From Cinclus cinclus (taxonomy: Eukaryota > Chordata > Aves > Passeriformes > Cinclidae): a stretch of 64,000 bases of DNA. Location of the stretch: assembly GCF_963662255.1 (NCBI RefSeq), contig NC_085050.1, positions 17,669,662 to 17,733,661 on the forward strand, in the 5' to 3' direction. Of the stretch, positions 39,321-52,560 are shown piece after piece. The notes below the pieces were generated by a model. It was given only the letters and a program-made list of their open reading frames with translations, had not been told where the DNA came from and searched no databases. Within the stretch, counting starts at the first letter, position 1; every line of letters begins with the position of its first letter. Made by a program: the position numbers and the translations under genes.

Positions 39321-42300
39321 AACATAGAGTACTCTTGGTTAAAAAGGGATGAAAAACCTGAACTTGCTTATGAAATCCAGACAAAGAGGATCCACGTAAT
39401 ATAAGCAGTTCAGTTCCTTCTCCTCCCATGTCCTGTGCCTGTACAAACTCTTGCAAATTTACTTTCCTAAGCCTTAATATATAATTAAAAAGAATTTGAG
39501 ACAGGCATCTATCAAGAAGATATCCACAGAGATGCTTAACAATCCCAGGAAAGGACTTAAACTCTGAGAGAAATGGTCAGGACCAGGCTGTAGCAAAAAC
39601 TGCATCATTAGCCAGGACAGTCTATATAAACTGGATGATCAGTAAGATATTTAGCCCTTTTACTTTGTGAAATTATTGAGAATGAAAACATGACCCATGG
39701 AATTTGCACATCCTTAGTCATTGATGCACTGATTGTTGGAACAACTCTGACAAGAAAGTATCACCTGGTGACTAGCTCATTCATCTGGAAAGAAATCAAG
39801 CTGCTGCTATTTATCACTCAGAGCAAGACAGGCTTTTGGTGTTTCTTTGGATGTGCCATTACAGGAACTAGAAAATGCTGAGCCAGAAAACTGTGAGACA
39901 GTTCAAGACAGAAAAGATATTAGAGGACCAGAGGAATTTGGCAGAAAATGCGTCCCTTGTTCTTGTGTGCTACTACATTAACATTACACCAGCAGGGCAG
40001 CCTCTAAAAGCTATTTCTATTCAAAATATTTAAGATTAATACAAGTCTTGTGTAGAGGGATAAGTTGCATATATGCTATTCAGGAACCTCCAAGGAAAGA
40101 ATTGATGGGTAAAAAGGTACGAGAAAGGAGCCGATGGACCAACAGATGTGAAATAAAGTCAATTACGAGCAAATACAAAACTGAAGTAAGCAAACATTTC
40201 TGAAGCCTTCAAATGGAGGAGGTGACTCACATAGACCTTGCAGCTGTCATAACAAATTAGTCTGTCCCAAAATTGAGGAAATAATTCAATAGCCTATTAC
40301 CTGAAATAATGGAAAGGGGATAAGTAGTTAAGTCACCTATGGGAACAAAACAAAAACCATTTCTAATAGCCTTGATGCTCCTCTCTTACTGAAATCTCTT
40401 CTCCACATTGAGTTCAAGCAATTCATCTTCACTTCAGAAGCTGTGCAGTGTTGACCCTGTCTGCATGTTGAGGTCCTGATTGCTGGAACGCCTTCCTGCT
40501 GCCTTGGCCAGCCCATGATCTCTATCAATATCCCTTCATGTCTCTCCTTCTTCCCCTCCTTCAGGAGCAGCCCACCTTCCCCTCTTTTGTGCCACGCTCG
40601 TCCCCAAAGTCATTCAACAAAACACAGTAGGAAGCTTTTTCATAACGTACCAGAATAAGACAAAAACCCAGAAAAAAACTGCACCACCTTTAGACCAAAT
40701 CTTTGTCTAATCAACTAACCCCTTTTCAAGATACAGGACAACCTCCTGCTGTGGGGGATCAAGCTCAGTGCCTGCCAGGATTAGGTCCTTTAACCAAAAC
40801 CTGTCATGTGCTCAGGGATGGGGAAAAGGAAGTTTTGAGTTCTGAGGGGCTTAGGAAACCATATGTCTCACTATTAATCTCTCAGTACACTATCTTTTGA
40901 ACAACAAAAAAGCAAATACTCCAGCCAGATCTGAAATACTCCAAAGAAGAAATGAATGGTTTGATTTAGCACTTTCCATTGTACAAAATGAAAAATTCCA
41001 ATGGAATGCTGCTACAAGAAAGCATTTGCTAATAATGCTTCTTACTTGTTTATAGAGAAAAAATTGGCTGTTATTAGAAGAGTTTCAGAGACATGTGGAA
41101 CTGCAGTCATATGAATGCAGAGGCTGGAACCTGGCATTAATTTCAGTTTGCTGGTTTACTGCATCTTGTAAGTATCTACAAGAGAGCTGTAATTCTGCAC
41201 TCGCTATTAGAAAACCTGTTACAGAAAAGTCCTTTAGGATGAACATCCCACACTCATAGCCATAGGTGTCTTCTTCAACTAAATTAAAAACCACAGTATT
41301 TTTAGGTCATAAAAATCATCAAAATTTTAGTTACAAATTACACCATAGTAAGTGTCAGCATCTTTTCCACAGATTTAGCATTGTTTGAAGATAAACTGAA
41401 ACAGATCAGTGCAATACTTAATTGAGCCCTCAAAAGCATCATTGATAAAATAGTATTAGTAGTCTTCAGGAGAGACTCTATTGATAGCAACTAAGATGCC
41501 ATACAGCAATGCTTCTAAACAGAGTGGATCAAATTTTCTCTGGTGCCCTAAGGCCTTTTCTATTGCTCTTGTGGCATAAAGAGGCTTAAAGACAGCAGAC
41601 CTCAACCTTAGGGATATTTCCTGCATAACAAGATTTCTCAGGTAATAAATAGCTGCAACTACCTCTGTTCCTCAGCATATTAAATACATTAAATAAGAAT
41701 TATGCTCTACTCTGTATCTCTCCTGCCAACAGTTCCAAAAGGTAAGGGCTGAAGCAAAATTCAGATAGTCTGAAGATCTCAGCCACTGGCCAAGCAGAGA
41801 AACTACCCCAATCAAAAGAAAATCAGAAACATAGATAGGGGCATATTTGTTGCAGCTTCTTTTTGCATAAAAAGCTTTGGACAAACCAAGTCGTGAGACT
41901 GCAGTCACATCCTAAAGCTCTGCTGTGTCAAAATTGTGTTGTCTGGACAGACCAGGTTACTTTGATCATAAGCCCTCTTGAACACAGTAGGGCCATCAAG
42001 AACTGTTCAAGCTCCTAACAGACAATGAAAATTACCCAAGTGATGTTACTGCTCTCAACAGAACAAGGGCTAAACAGAATGATGAATATCTCATTTTTTC
42101 CCCATAAGATCTGGTATTTTGACTTTTGCAGGAAGTATATTAAAGCCATACAATAGATGTAAAAAATGTTTTTATATATTCAATAGAAACATACTTGCAT
42201 CTGAATCTATTCTTGAATGTTTTACAGAAAATCTCATGGTACAATACTAGTATTCAGTTGTAATTCACTAATTCCCAACAGAATAAATATCTTTCAAGAA

Positions 42301-43663
42301 AGCCCTTGGAAATGCTGATGACTAGCAACTATCGGTACAAACCAGTTTTACAGATCATAGAAAATCAGTTACTCATAGAAAGCATGACAGATACAGAATA
42401 TTCTTACTGTAGATGGGAAAAAAATTGTGCACTATGATCCGTAAATCGATAAATATCCAACAAATCAGCAACACAAACAAGATGAGAGAACTTTATTTCA
42501 TCTTCAATCAGAGAGCAAGATATATATATACACACTAGGTGAGATAGCAGTGAAATAGATACTGTGCTAATTTTCCACTCATCTAGTAATACGGATCCTT
42601 TACATTTCAATACATTTTTTTCCTCTCCTTTGTGATCATATTTTTATCTGTAGAGCTTTCAAACCCAAGACACAAGCTGTGAAATATTTTCTGCTGGTGC
42701 TCGTTTTGTTTTTAATAAAACAAAAAAAATAACAATATAATGCTTTAAGAATCAATATGCTCTTCTGCATTTAAAGTACCTTAGGATAATATTTTAAAAC
42801 CAAAATAATAGCAAAAAATGGGCTGGATTCAGGTGATAGAAAGCAAATGAAGAGGTGTACTAAAGAAGCCTATACATACATACAGCCCTCTACCTACAAA
42901 AAGGACATGGATAGGGTTTTATGCAGGAGGGATTTAAGCAGCACTTCTGCAAGTATTTAGATTATTTTTTCAAATCCACAATTTAACCTTCATCTAAGAG
43001 CTGTCAGATGTCCCAGCTTCCCCAGGTATGACCTCTTTTTCCACTTGAAAGTCTATTTCCAAGTGATGAAAGAGGAATTTGGCCAGATGCCTTGGACATG
43101 CAAATCTCTACAGCCACAGATGCGGATGTCAGAAGTCCCAAGCAAATGGTTTCAGAGCACGTACAGGCCACCTGTATAAGCCCCTGTGCCCATTACTCTG
43201 TCCAAGAAATGATACACACAACTAGGGTAAACTGTGCTCCCTTACTCCATAGGGAAAAATATACAAAAGCAAAACCTATTTGTAGCTGAACCCACAGCAG
43301 CAAAACTCAAAACTTTTGTTGTGTGTTACCCATACAAAAATGGTAGTTTGAGGGGAAGAGACAGAAATGCATGTGTAATTTGCAGATCAGAAGGGGCAGT
43401 ATGGGAATCTTTAGTAGGCAGATAGAGGACATCATTTACAGCCCTCCCCTATGACAGCAGACAGCACTGCTTTACTCTAAGTGCAAATCTCTGGTGCCTT
43501 CTGCTTCCATGCTTCAACTGCCCTTCTGGAGTATGCAATACACACATCTGGAGACTTAGAAACCCTCCTGCCCAGGCAGCAGACATCTTCCAGCACTGGG
43601 ATGGCTACAGATCAGTTATTCCAGTGGCAGAAACAACGACAGCATTTTTATCTTTAGTACTTA
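39321..43663. other. Non-coding stretch, nothing recognised
   Basis: AT-rich unique sequence with no frame above 82 codons. A short TA/CA run lies at 42522-42536. No interspersed repeat was recognised. Confidence 0.5.
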
Positions 43664-43670
43664 TTTTTAA

Positions 43671-43712
43671 ATTACATTATTATCTTGTCTAGACATTATT
43701 ACATTATTATCT
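43671..43712 (+). repeat. Short direct repeat, 15-bp unit, 27-bp period
   Basis: The word attacattattatct occurs at 43671-43685 and 43698-43712. It lies just upstream of a CR1 tail stub. Too short to be a target-site duplication pair by itself. Confidence 0.8.
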
Positions 43713-43726
43713 GTTCCTTTGCCAAG

Positions 43727-43795
43727 AAAGGTTGGACCAGAAGATCTTTGAGAGCCCTTGCAACATGGTGTTCTACAGGCTACGGTTCTGCAATC
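43727..43795 (+). mobile_element. CR1 LINE 3' tail stub
   Basis: The phrases 'aggttggaccagaagatctt', 'cccttgcaac', 'tggtgttcta' and 'ggttctgcaatctg' match the last ~60 bases of CR1 (ttggactagatgatctt, cccttccaac, attctatgattctg). Only the extreme 3' end survives, as is common for CR1. Confidence 0.6.
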
Positions 43796-45954
43796 TGTAC
43801 AGCATCCTAAAAGTAGTGAAAAATCTCAAACTCTTTACATTTTGTAGCAACATAAAATGATTGACATGCTTATCAAAACAACCAGCTCAAGATTTTACAT
43901 TTGTTTTCTAGTTGCTCAAGTATTTCTGCAGACACTACTTAGGAATTAGCACATGTTTTGAGAAAGTCATTTTCCCACAGTATGCTAGCTTGCACTCATT
44001 ACTGTTCGTACTTTTCTTTAAAAAGAAGTGGGAGACTACTGAGATATTATTGTACTCCACATATACCCAGTTACTCTTTTTTAAACCAGACACATTTGTC
44101 ATTCTGTTGGAAAAATAAGTGTTTGATACTTATCATATGCTCACAGACTTCAGCCATGGTTACTATTTTAAAATGCAGTGTAGCTGAAAAGCCCTTCTAT
44201 TATTTATGTTTGCTGTGTCTCCACTCAAACTACTTCTTGCCAAGGGAGTAAGACCAGTGGCAATAAGGGCCAAACTCTTAGACTGATAAACACAGTATTT
44301 TCCAAACCTCTTGCATAGCTGACTACTGGGCCTGCCTGTGTAACCACAGTGACTGTGAACTCTTCATTTGTGAGCTGCTGAGAAAGTAGAAAATTCCTGC
44401 TGGGACACCCAGAGCACATCTCCCTCTGACATTCTGGCTCTATGCATGGTTGGGACCTACCCAGATGATGTGGTGACACCTGTTCATGTGGAAAGAGCCT
44501 GACACTGGTACAACAGCCTGCAAGGAGCATTGCTTCACCTGACACAGCAGACAAGCAGCCTGTGCAGGTGTGGTGGTGGCTGCCTACAGCCACGCTGAAA
44601 CAGATCTTGACACCCTCCCTCCTAATGAAGCATGCAGTGGGCTGGGGGATGAGCATGGGGCTATGTGTGGGATAAGGCATTTTTCAGTGGAAGGTTCTGA
44701 TTTGGTGTATTCTTCAGTGTTTTACAGAACAACAGACAAACAGAAAAGAAAGTTTATCTGTTTCTATATTTGATAAAATGGACTTCCGTTTCTGATGGAG
44801 TTGACTAAGTTCTTGGTTTTAAGTTTACATCAGAGGAAAGAAAACTGCCAGGAGGCTATGTAGAAAGACTTAAAAAATATTAGACATCTCACAGAATAGG
44901 GCTATTTCAGAAGAAGGATATATCCATCATGTGTCTGCATACGGCGCTCAACGTGAGAGCCTAGATCAACCAAGACTCAACCACAGCTGCCTGGTCCATG
45001 ACAGCCCCCCTCAACTCTTCCAGCCTGATTCAGGAAAATCAAAATAGAAGTCCAGAGTGACACACATCATCTAAAATTGCTTCAATATTTTTGAGATAAA
45101 AAGAGGAATGCTGAGAGATCTAGATCTTCTGCCTTCAACTAGCTGTAGCATGGGCTGACAGCTGTAAGCAGAAGATGATTTTCTTTTGGGTGGCTGCCCA
45201 GCTGCAAACACTCACTGGCAGAGGTGAAAGGCCCTGACTCACATGTTTCCAGTTCTTCAAAATACCCATTTGTCAAAAAGTGGCATATTAATTACCATGC
45301 TCCTTGTTCAAGGCAAACACTATATTCCTTGTCCTCCAAAGCCCCTTCCAATCCCCACTTTCGGAGCATCTCCCAGTGATTAAGTTGGGAAGTAGGGAAA
45401 GCACTCATGGTGCTACCAGACTTTCATTTGCAGGTGACAGAGTGAAGGGCAGATAAAACCTTCCAGCTGAACATGCCCCCACAGAATCCACCCTCCCCTC
45501 TGCCTCCACCTCCAGACCACTCCAGCCATCCTAAACATAGAGTTCCTCTTCCTACTCCAGAGGAGACAGCACATCTGCCCCCATCCAGCCTCCTCTGCAC
45601 TCTGCCTGCACCTCCTTCCCTCAACAAGGGCAGCCCAGCCAACATGTATGTGCTGCTTCCCGCTGAGAGGAAAGGAGGTATTCCTCAGAAGTGACTTGTG
45701 GCACCAGCATGTGCTCTATGCACTGGGGAGCTGTGTTATCTCCCTCTCTTCTATGGCTCTACCTGGAACACACCACAACTTCCTTATGCTTCACAAGAAA
45801 ATAGCACTACTCTCTGTGACTCCCTACAGCTCTTCAGCTGCATGCCAGCGAGAGCCTTGTCCCTCTCCTTGCTCTGTTTTACTGCCCAGGGGCCTGCTAT
45901 CTTCTGTGGCTAAATCCATCAAGCTGCCAGCAAGGAAGGATCCCTAAAACACTG
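43796..45954. other. Non-coding stretch with C-rich patch
   Basis: No gene was recognised. The 151-codon frame at 44225-44680 (-) has no domain. Positions 45470-45640 are C-rich on + with opposed 73-codon frames, typical of composition-driven openness. Confidence 0.5.
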
Positions 45955-46078
45955 CTCACCTCAACCTGCAAGCTCCTAAATGAACAACTTTTGCAGGGAG
46001 CACTGCTAATGACCAGCTCACCTCAACCTGCAAGCTCCTAAATGAACAACTTTTGCAGGGAGCACTGCTAATGACCAG
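45955..46078. repeat. Perfect 62-bp tandem duplication
   Basis: Positions 45955-46016 and 46017-46078 are identical base for base, from 'ctcacctcaacctg' to 'gctaatgaccag'. No member of a known repeat family was recognised in the unit. Zero divergence means either a very recent duplication, a segregating variant, or a local assembly error. Confidence 0.97.
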
Positions 46079-48109
46079 AACCAGCTCCATTGCAACTGGC
46101 CTTGAATCGGCTCAGGAGAAAGGACTTTTGAAAAACAGAACCCATTACTCCTGAAAACTAAGTTCAACTGCAGACCACATGCATATTCTGGCTTTGAACA
46201 AATAGCACAAGTCAATTCTCTATAAATTCAAAATGCATATTAGAACAGGGAAACATATTTTAAGTGAGTTTCACATCCTTCCTCTCTTTTTCACCCTAAC
46301 TGCTGGAGATTAAGCCTGCCACTTCACTATTTCATTCTTTTCCCAAATAATGAGACATGAAGAGAGTTCATTGCCTTTTGTCACCCCCAAATCACCTGGA
46401 TGAGACATGAGGAAACAAACTGTGCCTGAGCTGGGATTTTGAGGTGTAAGGGATGGCAGCAGAGAGAGGGCATATTGGGAAACTGCTTTTTAATTGTGCT
46501 TCCTGAAAAATGCTGCTGTAGAAAAAATGACTGACGGACAATGCTGGACAGTCTGAAAGCAGCCACCGTAGTGCAACCCACTCAGGGAGCTGAAGAAGTA
46601 AGTGGCATTTTTGTACTCTGAGTGGCCTAAACAAATAAATTACAGTCTTGATAACCTTTTATTTCAGAGCTGTGCCATTTGTGCTACTCCAGTTGGATTG
46701 TGTCATTCCCAGGATAAATCCTCAATTGCAAGGGCTTTAAAATTGAGCTATAAAAATTTCCTCTGGGCAGAAATCTGGTGAAATGTAGCACAATGGAAAA
46801 AAGAAGCAAAGGGAATCAGTCTAAAAATAGAAGTAAGTAAAAGATCTTGGGAACCTTTAGGTGGACAACAATTTGTCAAATTTTTCTCCCTTGCACTCTG
46901 GTAAGCAAAAGAGGGTGGGGGCCACATTGGAGAGATGTGACAGCTTGCCTGCAGTTCCTGAGAGAAGCACCTTCACTGCCAAGATTGGGGAAAACAGGAC
47001 AGTGGCCAAAATGTCCCTGTGAGTGAGAAGGTCTCAAATTGGGAAGGATGAGACAGGCTGAAATACGTGATAAGCTGCTCAGCCTCAGGTGACTACCCTA
47101 TCCAAAAGCCACCCAAGAAGCTGAGTCACCCTCCTAAACTTAAACTCAGCCTGCCTAAATCTCACCTACATTCCTACTCCTGTTGTTTCCTACTTTCTGC
47201 CTCCACATTTAAACCTTGCTGTGGTTCTCTCTATCCCTGTTGAGATGTCTTCAGAGACACCCTGCTTGGAAGCACTAGGCATGAGGCTGACTCTGTGCTT
47301 TATTACCCCATAAAAGCTTAGTTTCTCTCCATAGCTTAGTTTTTATGTGCAAATTAAAATAACTTTTGTTTAAGTTTGCTGCTACCAGAACAACACAGGC
47401 ATGGATGGGAGAACAGATTCACAGCTAGTGGGAAGTTAGTCCACTGAGCGTTCACCCCATGACAGCACCCAGGGCAATGCCTGAATTATCTGTATTTACA
47501 AGAATAAGAAATAATGCCTCAAATATACCAGAATAGGTGGCAGCACTGAAGAAGAATGGAAATTACAATGGAAAGTGAAAAAAAAGCAAAGCCAATCCTG
47601 TAAAAGCCTGCTCCTCCTGCAAATTTGGGCAGACTGTCCTTGAGATGAAAGGGCTACTTGGAAAACACAACACAGCCCCACAGCATCTCACACACCACTG
47701 TGCCACACAGCCTTAAGGGGCTGAAGGTGACACTGTCAAGCCTTGCTGATATCCATCCTATTTTTAAAACTGCCAACAGAGCTCAAGTTGGCTTATGACC
47801 TCCAGTCCTCCCATGCTCCCGAGGAACCATCCACACAGGAGGGACAGACATTCTGGCAACAGCTCTGTCTGTATGACAAGGCAGCAAGGCACAGGCCAAA
47901 CACAGTGCTGTGTCCATCCTGATGTGCTGTCAGAGTGTTAGGCTCTGACTAATTTTCACAACAGCTTCTTAGTGTGCCCACAACCTGATGGCAATGCAGT
48001 TTCTGGTCAAAAAGAAGAGCTGCAGTAGCAGGAGATTGCTTGACCATGCACACCACATCTGAGCAGCATTTCTACTTGTTTTGGGGTATTACATGAAAAA
48101 AATAAGGAG
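46079..48109. other. Non-coding stretch, nothing definite
   Basis: Unique sequence. The part at 47040-47420 has faintly LTR-like words (cataaaag, attaaaataac) but no recognisable terminus. No gene was recognised. Confidence 0.45.
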
Positions 48110-48850
48110 CTGAGCTACAGTCAGTGTTTAAAAATAAACAAATTGCCGATGTCAAAGCCTCTGTAATACTGCAAGCCCAAAGTAATGTTTTTTATAAACG
48201 GGAAAGCAACATTCAGATTTAAAACACTGTTTAGTCCTAATAACTTAAGGTGTCATTATTAGCATATGCAAAGAATATGAAACAAACATATTTTCATATC
48301 TTTGAAGCATTCCTCTAATAATATAATGTTTCATACACATGAGGAATAACACATTTAGGCGTTGGCCGCCAGAGTTAATGACATCAGGCACTGATGAAAC
48401 GTCTCGGCATGCCCCAAAGTTACGCAAAATAAACTACTGATTTGAATTGCATCCAACTCTGCAACTCTCTATCTTCAGGGCAATCCAAGAGTAGATTTTC
48501 TTGAATGTTTTTCATTAAATGCCATCGTGCCATACTAGATAAGAGATTCTATTTGGACTAGCAGCTACTTCCAATTTTCGCCCCAAAATAAAAGAGGGTT
48601 TATCAATTCCAATCAGTTTTATACAGAATTAGTTGTCAAGTTTCAATAGCTGGCATGCATCTGAAAATATAAATTCAGCAACAGTGTCAAATGACTAATA
48701 CAACCTTATAGAAGAGGCCTCAATGTATAGTCCTGGTGGGATTGACCAACTGCATTTAAAATATCAGCACTTCTATGTTATAAGAGCTCCTATTAACAAC
48801 AGTTGGCTGATATTAGATATATTCAAGCTAAGCATCAATTAAAAAATTGC
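48110..48850. promoter_or_regulatory. Conserved non-coding element candidate G (strongest)
   Basis: About 740 bases free of recognisable repeats. CpGs are kept in gccgatg, aaacggg, ggcgttggccgcc, aaacgtctcggc, ttacgcaa, catcgtgc and tttcgcccc. Factor-like sites include TTATTAGCATATGCAAAG (E-box joined to a POU octamer-like word, 48256-48273), CTAATAATATAATG and GAATTAGTTG. The mix of AT-rich homeodomain/POU sites with a CpG-bearing core resembles deeply conserved developmental enhancers. No sizeable open frame exists, so coding is unlikely. Confidence 0.4.
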
Positions 48851-49170
48851 TTATCTGTTTAAAAATCTGGAAAGTGGGTATGGGTTCTCACATGAGCAGA
48901 AAGTATTACAAACTAAATAACTGCTGTGGTGTCCTGGGACTGCATCACTTTGACTAACAGACACTGCTATTTTTCTGCCTTCTTTAAGACAAATTCTTGT
49001 ATGTGCATCCCTGTCATGCTATGCTGCATTTCTTAACTATCATCTTTCATTTTTCAAATTGCATCATTTAGAGGCCCTACAGAAAGCCAGGGGCAGAGGG
49101 TTTTACATAAACAGAATGTACTAAAATTATTGTCCCATATAGTTCACAGTGCAAACAGACGTGAAAGGTA
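48851..49170. other. Non-coding stretch, nothing recognised
   Basis: Short unique interval without a recognised feature. Confidence 0.5.
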
Positions 49171-49262
49171 TCCTGCAATCACCATCTTTATGGGAAACTG
49201 AGGCACCACTACATTCAGGGTATTGCCCAAGGTCACATAACCTCTCCTGAACCCAGGACCAT
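49171..49262 (+). mobile_element. MIR SINE fragment
   Basis: 'caccatctttatgggaaac', then 'aactgaggcacca', then 'gggtattgcccaaggtcaca', then 'ctgaacccagga' is the MIR core and conserved 3' portion in order (ccattttacagatgaggaaactgaggcac, acttgcccaaggtcacac, gaacccagg). This is the best MIR match in the window. Confidence 0.75.
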
Positions 49263-49435
49263 AAAGCTACACTAGCGGTAAATGCTGATATCCATGAGAA
49301 CTCCTTAGGGACTCATAAACGAGCTCAAATAAGTGCCAACCAGTTTAAATGTTAAATAGGCCATCACTAACTCCGATCAAAATGCTTTATTCTTCACTGT
49401 ATCTGAGAGTGATCTAAATTAGAAATACAGACATA

Positions 49436-49489
49436 TTCCTGGGAGCAAGAACGCATGGTTCCCTACTCAGCTGCTCTAATCACTGCCCA
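49436..49489 (+). mobile_element. MIR-like 3' tail piece
   Basis: 'tcctgggagca', then 'ggttccctactcagctgctctaa', then 'cactgccca' resembles the end of MIR (caggagtcctgactccca, then gtgctctaaccactaga). It lies about 170 bp beyond the MIR fragment at 49171-49262 in the same orientation. It is either the displaced tail of that copy or a second copy. Confidence 0.5.
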
Positions 49490-49586
49490 TCGTTATACCC
49501 CGCTGGATGTCTGCCCAGATCTGGCAAAGTTTTGGGCAGCACCTCAGCTTAGAGGGGTGAGAGGTGTGGAAGATATCCTTCTACCT

Positions 49587-49619
49587 CCCCACCTGCCCCC
49601 CCAAAGCCCACCACCCCCC
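49587..49619 (-). other. G-quadruplex motif on the minus strand
   Basis: Cytosine runs of 4, 7, 3 and 6 separated by loops of 5, 4 and 4 bases, meaning four G-runs on the minus strand. This meets the standard quadruplex rule. The + strand frame across it (49455-49751) reads proline-rich only because of this composition. Confidence 0.75.
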
Positions 49620-52009
49620 AATCTTCAGCCCACCACTGCAGCCACAGTTCTGAGGGTGGGCATGCTGGTGGAAAACCACACAAGAAAAAGACAATCCAAA
49701 TCCTCAAATGTTTCCATGGCCAAATTTTCTGATCAGTCAGCTACACTGTAGAAGTGGAGATGGGTTTTTTCAGCTGTCCTCTCAAGTTTAAAAAAAAGCC
49801 ATTCCTGGCTAATTTGTCCAAGGATATTGAAGAGGTTTTGAAAAGAGTGCAAAAGGGCTCTCTCAAATGGATCAGGACACTTCCCTGCAATTATTCAGTA
49901 AATACTCTGGAATGCAAAGTTAAGGAAAGAATTATTCCTCTCTACATATCATATTGGTTCTGACTGTCAAGATATCAGCCTTCTACAGGCAATAGCAAGG
50001 AAGTCCACGTGCCTGATAGACATCTCGAGGATCAAATGAAGGGCCTCAGAGTTGGCCACTCTGCCTTCTTAACCATCACCAGCACCACTGTAGACAATGG
50101 GAGCTAAGAGAAACAAGGACCTGACACCCCCATCACTTTACCAGCAGTCTCTGGCTGGTAACTTCAGAACAGTTAATGTAGAGCAAAATACTCTCTGTGT
50201 CAGCCAGGAGAGGTGTCCAAAAATAGTAGTCTACCACTAACCTCAGTTGCACCATTGTCTATGTGAGGAGCATAGTTTCTGGTTGTCTGGTCAAATCTCC
50301 CATTGTTCACTTCACTGTACACATTTCTCATTCATTAATGTAACAACAACAAGCTCACAGTAATAGGATTTTGCCACTAGAAGATGATTTCTTGCTTTCA
50401 AAAATAAATATCTCAGTTTCACCTTCACATTGTTTTTATAATACAGTAGGAGATCTTCATCCTGTCAAGTTTTATTTTCATCCTACTGACATTATTTCTT
50501 AATTAAAAGAAAAGATAAGTAGATGTATGCAACCAGGTGCTAGGGCTGATATGAAGCACAGCTCCTCAGGAAAATAAAAATAATCAAGTCAGAGAAGAAG
50601 GGAGTGTGGTTGGCAATCATTTCATATAGCCAGCCATGAGCAGTGGTAGGTGGCCTTAACTAACTCTCCTGGTTGTTTGTTCTGCAGTTTTGCAATGTCT
50701 TCTAGCTGTCTTTTCATTTTCTTTATTGTTGTATTTATTTTTTAATGATTCTGCGCTGAGGAGTTTCAGCTAAGAGAACAGAGAACCAGCAGCAGCAAAG
50801 CATCACTTCCCTCCTCCCCATGCACGGGGCAAGTGAGGATTTTGCATTTCATACATCATTTACAACTTATGGATGTGAGGCTGCCACCAAGCCCATAGTG
50901 GCTCAGACAGCATTCCAGCACCAAAAACCTCAGTTGGCAGCCAGAATTCTACTGAAAAACACTGGGGAGAAGTACATTATAAAGAACTACTGCTTTTGTA
51001 AAGTCTCAGTCACTGCAGAAATAAAACATTTTAGTTTGTATGAATATTCTCTTTCATAACAAATCAGTGTATGCCAAAATGCCCTATGTATTAAAGGAGA
51101 TGTAAAATGCATAGTACTTTTCTCCCCCAGAAAAAACTTATATTTTGAATGTGTTTGAACTGTACCTCTTTCCCCTGGAGACCAATATAAGCTCTGAATA
51201 GTACAGTACAGTTTCATGACAACTGAAGTAGTATTAGAAAAATGCTGCTTAGTTGAAGAGACAGAGGCCAGCAACAAAACCAACCAAAGAGGGATAAACT
51301 ACAAAAGTGAAAAAAGTTCTACATTTACAGAGTGTCCTCTAAAGGAGAGACAGCTGAAGACTACAAACAACACAGGGCAAAATTAACCATATTTTTTTAA
51401 TTGACTAAAAGAAAGAGCTGCTCTGGTTTCTGGGAGCCCGAGTTTGGGGCATAGACTCCTGTGTGCTCACAACAATAGGCAGTGGAACAGTCAACTGAAA
51501 CTCTCATTGTGTTAGCATCACTAGGAAACCACATCGAAGATGCACTCCAGGAAAAATAAAATGAGTCAAATAAGAGGGTTTAGGGGAAAAAAATCTACTC
51601 AGGGACAAGAAGGTAAGGGAAGAAAAAAGCCTGTACAGGAAACCACAAACTTTAATGGAGCTGGTGATTATTTTGCTTTAATTCAGGCCACAGAAATGTT
51701 TGATCCTCTATATAAACATAAAGCCTTGAAATGATCTGTCCTGTAAGGCAAATCTACTAAATAATGCAGAGCTCCCAATGGAAAAGAAACCTTGTTCCAT
51801 CTATGGAGGGATTTTTAAAGGGCAACATCAGAGATCTGAGCTTTTAATTGTATCCTGCATTTAAATTTAACAATAGATCTATTGTTTTCTTTCAACAGAT
51901 TAAGAAAAAAGGGCACAATGACTTAACAGCATTCAAAGTGAAGGCAGGATAACAAGGAAGAGAGAACTAGAGGCAAAAACACTTACAAATTACATATCCT
52001 TAACTCTCC
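49620..52009. other. Non-coding stretch, nothing recognised
   Basis: AT-rich unique sequence. No gene or repeat family was recognised. Confidence 0.5.
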
Positions 52010-52560
52010 TTACTGTGCAGGCAGGACCTCACCCTTAGATGCTGGGTCACTGATGGTCTTAGAAAGACTGCTGAGGTTTATAGCTGAAAATGGAGCAAAT
52101 CAGTGACTGCAGAAAACCCAAGCAATTACAGCATGAAAGACACAACTCATCCTGTGTCTTGGGGATAGCTGGAAACACAGGACACCATCATTCAGTGACA
52201 TCACCACTGAGTACAGAGAGCAAGGACGGGTCACATGCTAAATGGCATTTCTAGGATGAGGGCAGACTCCCATGGGGCACCCCTGAGCACAGAGGCAGGA
52301 AGCAGAGCTGCCCCACTGTCACCCCTCTGCACCCCTGGACAATCAAAGCAGGTAGGTTGAACCCCGAGTCTGCCCTGCCTGTTAGGGACCCCAGAGCATG
52401 CACAAGCAAGGACTGCATTTGTGGAAGCCCAGTGGTGTCCACCACTGCTGTTAGCCACACACTGTGTCCTACCAGGTGATGCACAAGCAACCCCAGAAAC
52501 TGGCAGCACCACAGACCCTCTCCAGGCCCAGCAATTCACCACTCTGTCTCCTCTAACATC
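52010..52560. other. GC-richer block with opposed open frames
   Basis: Locally higher G+C. It holds a 103-codon frame (52231-52542, -), a 79-codon frame in another minus frame, and a + frame (52421-52726). None shows a domain. It may be an unrecognised repeat or a remnant. I cannot decide. Confidence 0.3.

Noticed and set aside
44225..44680. 151-codon minus-strand frame as a gene
   Set aside because: No domain, no conserved-looking motif and no splice context that I could support.
47040..47420. Solo LTR
   Set aside because: It has TATA-like and polyadenylation-like words, but no terminal TG/CA, no target-site duplication and no family wording I recognise.
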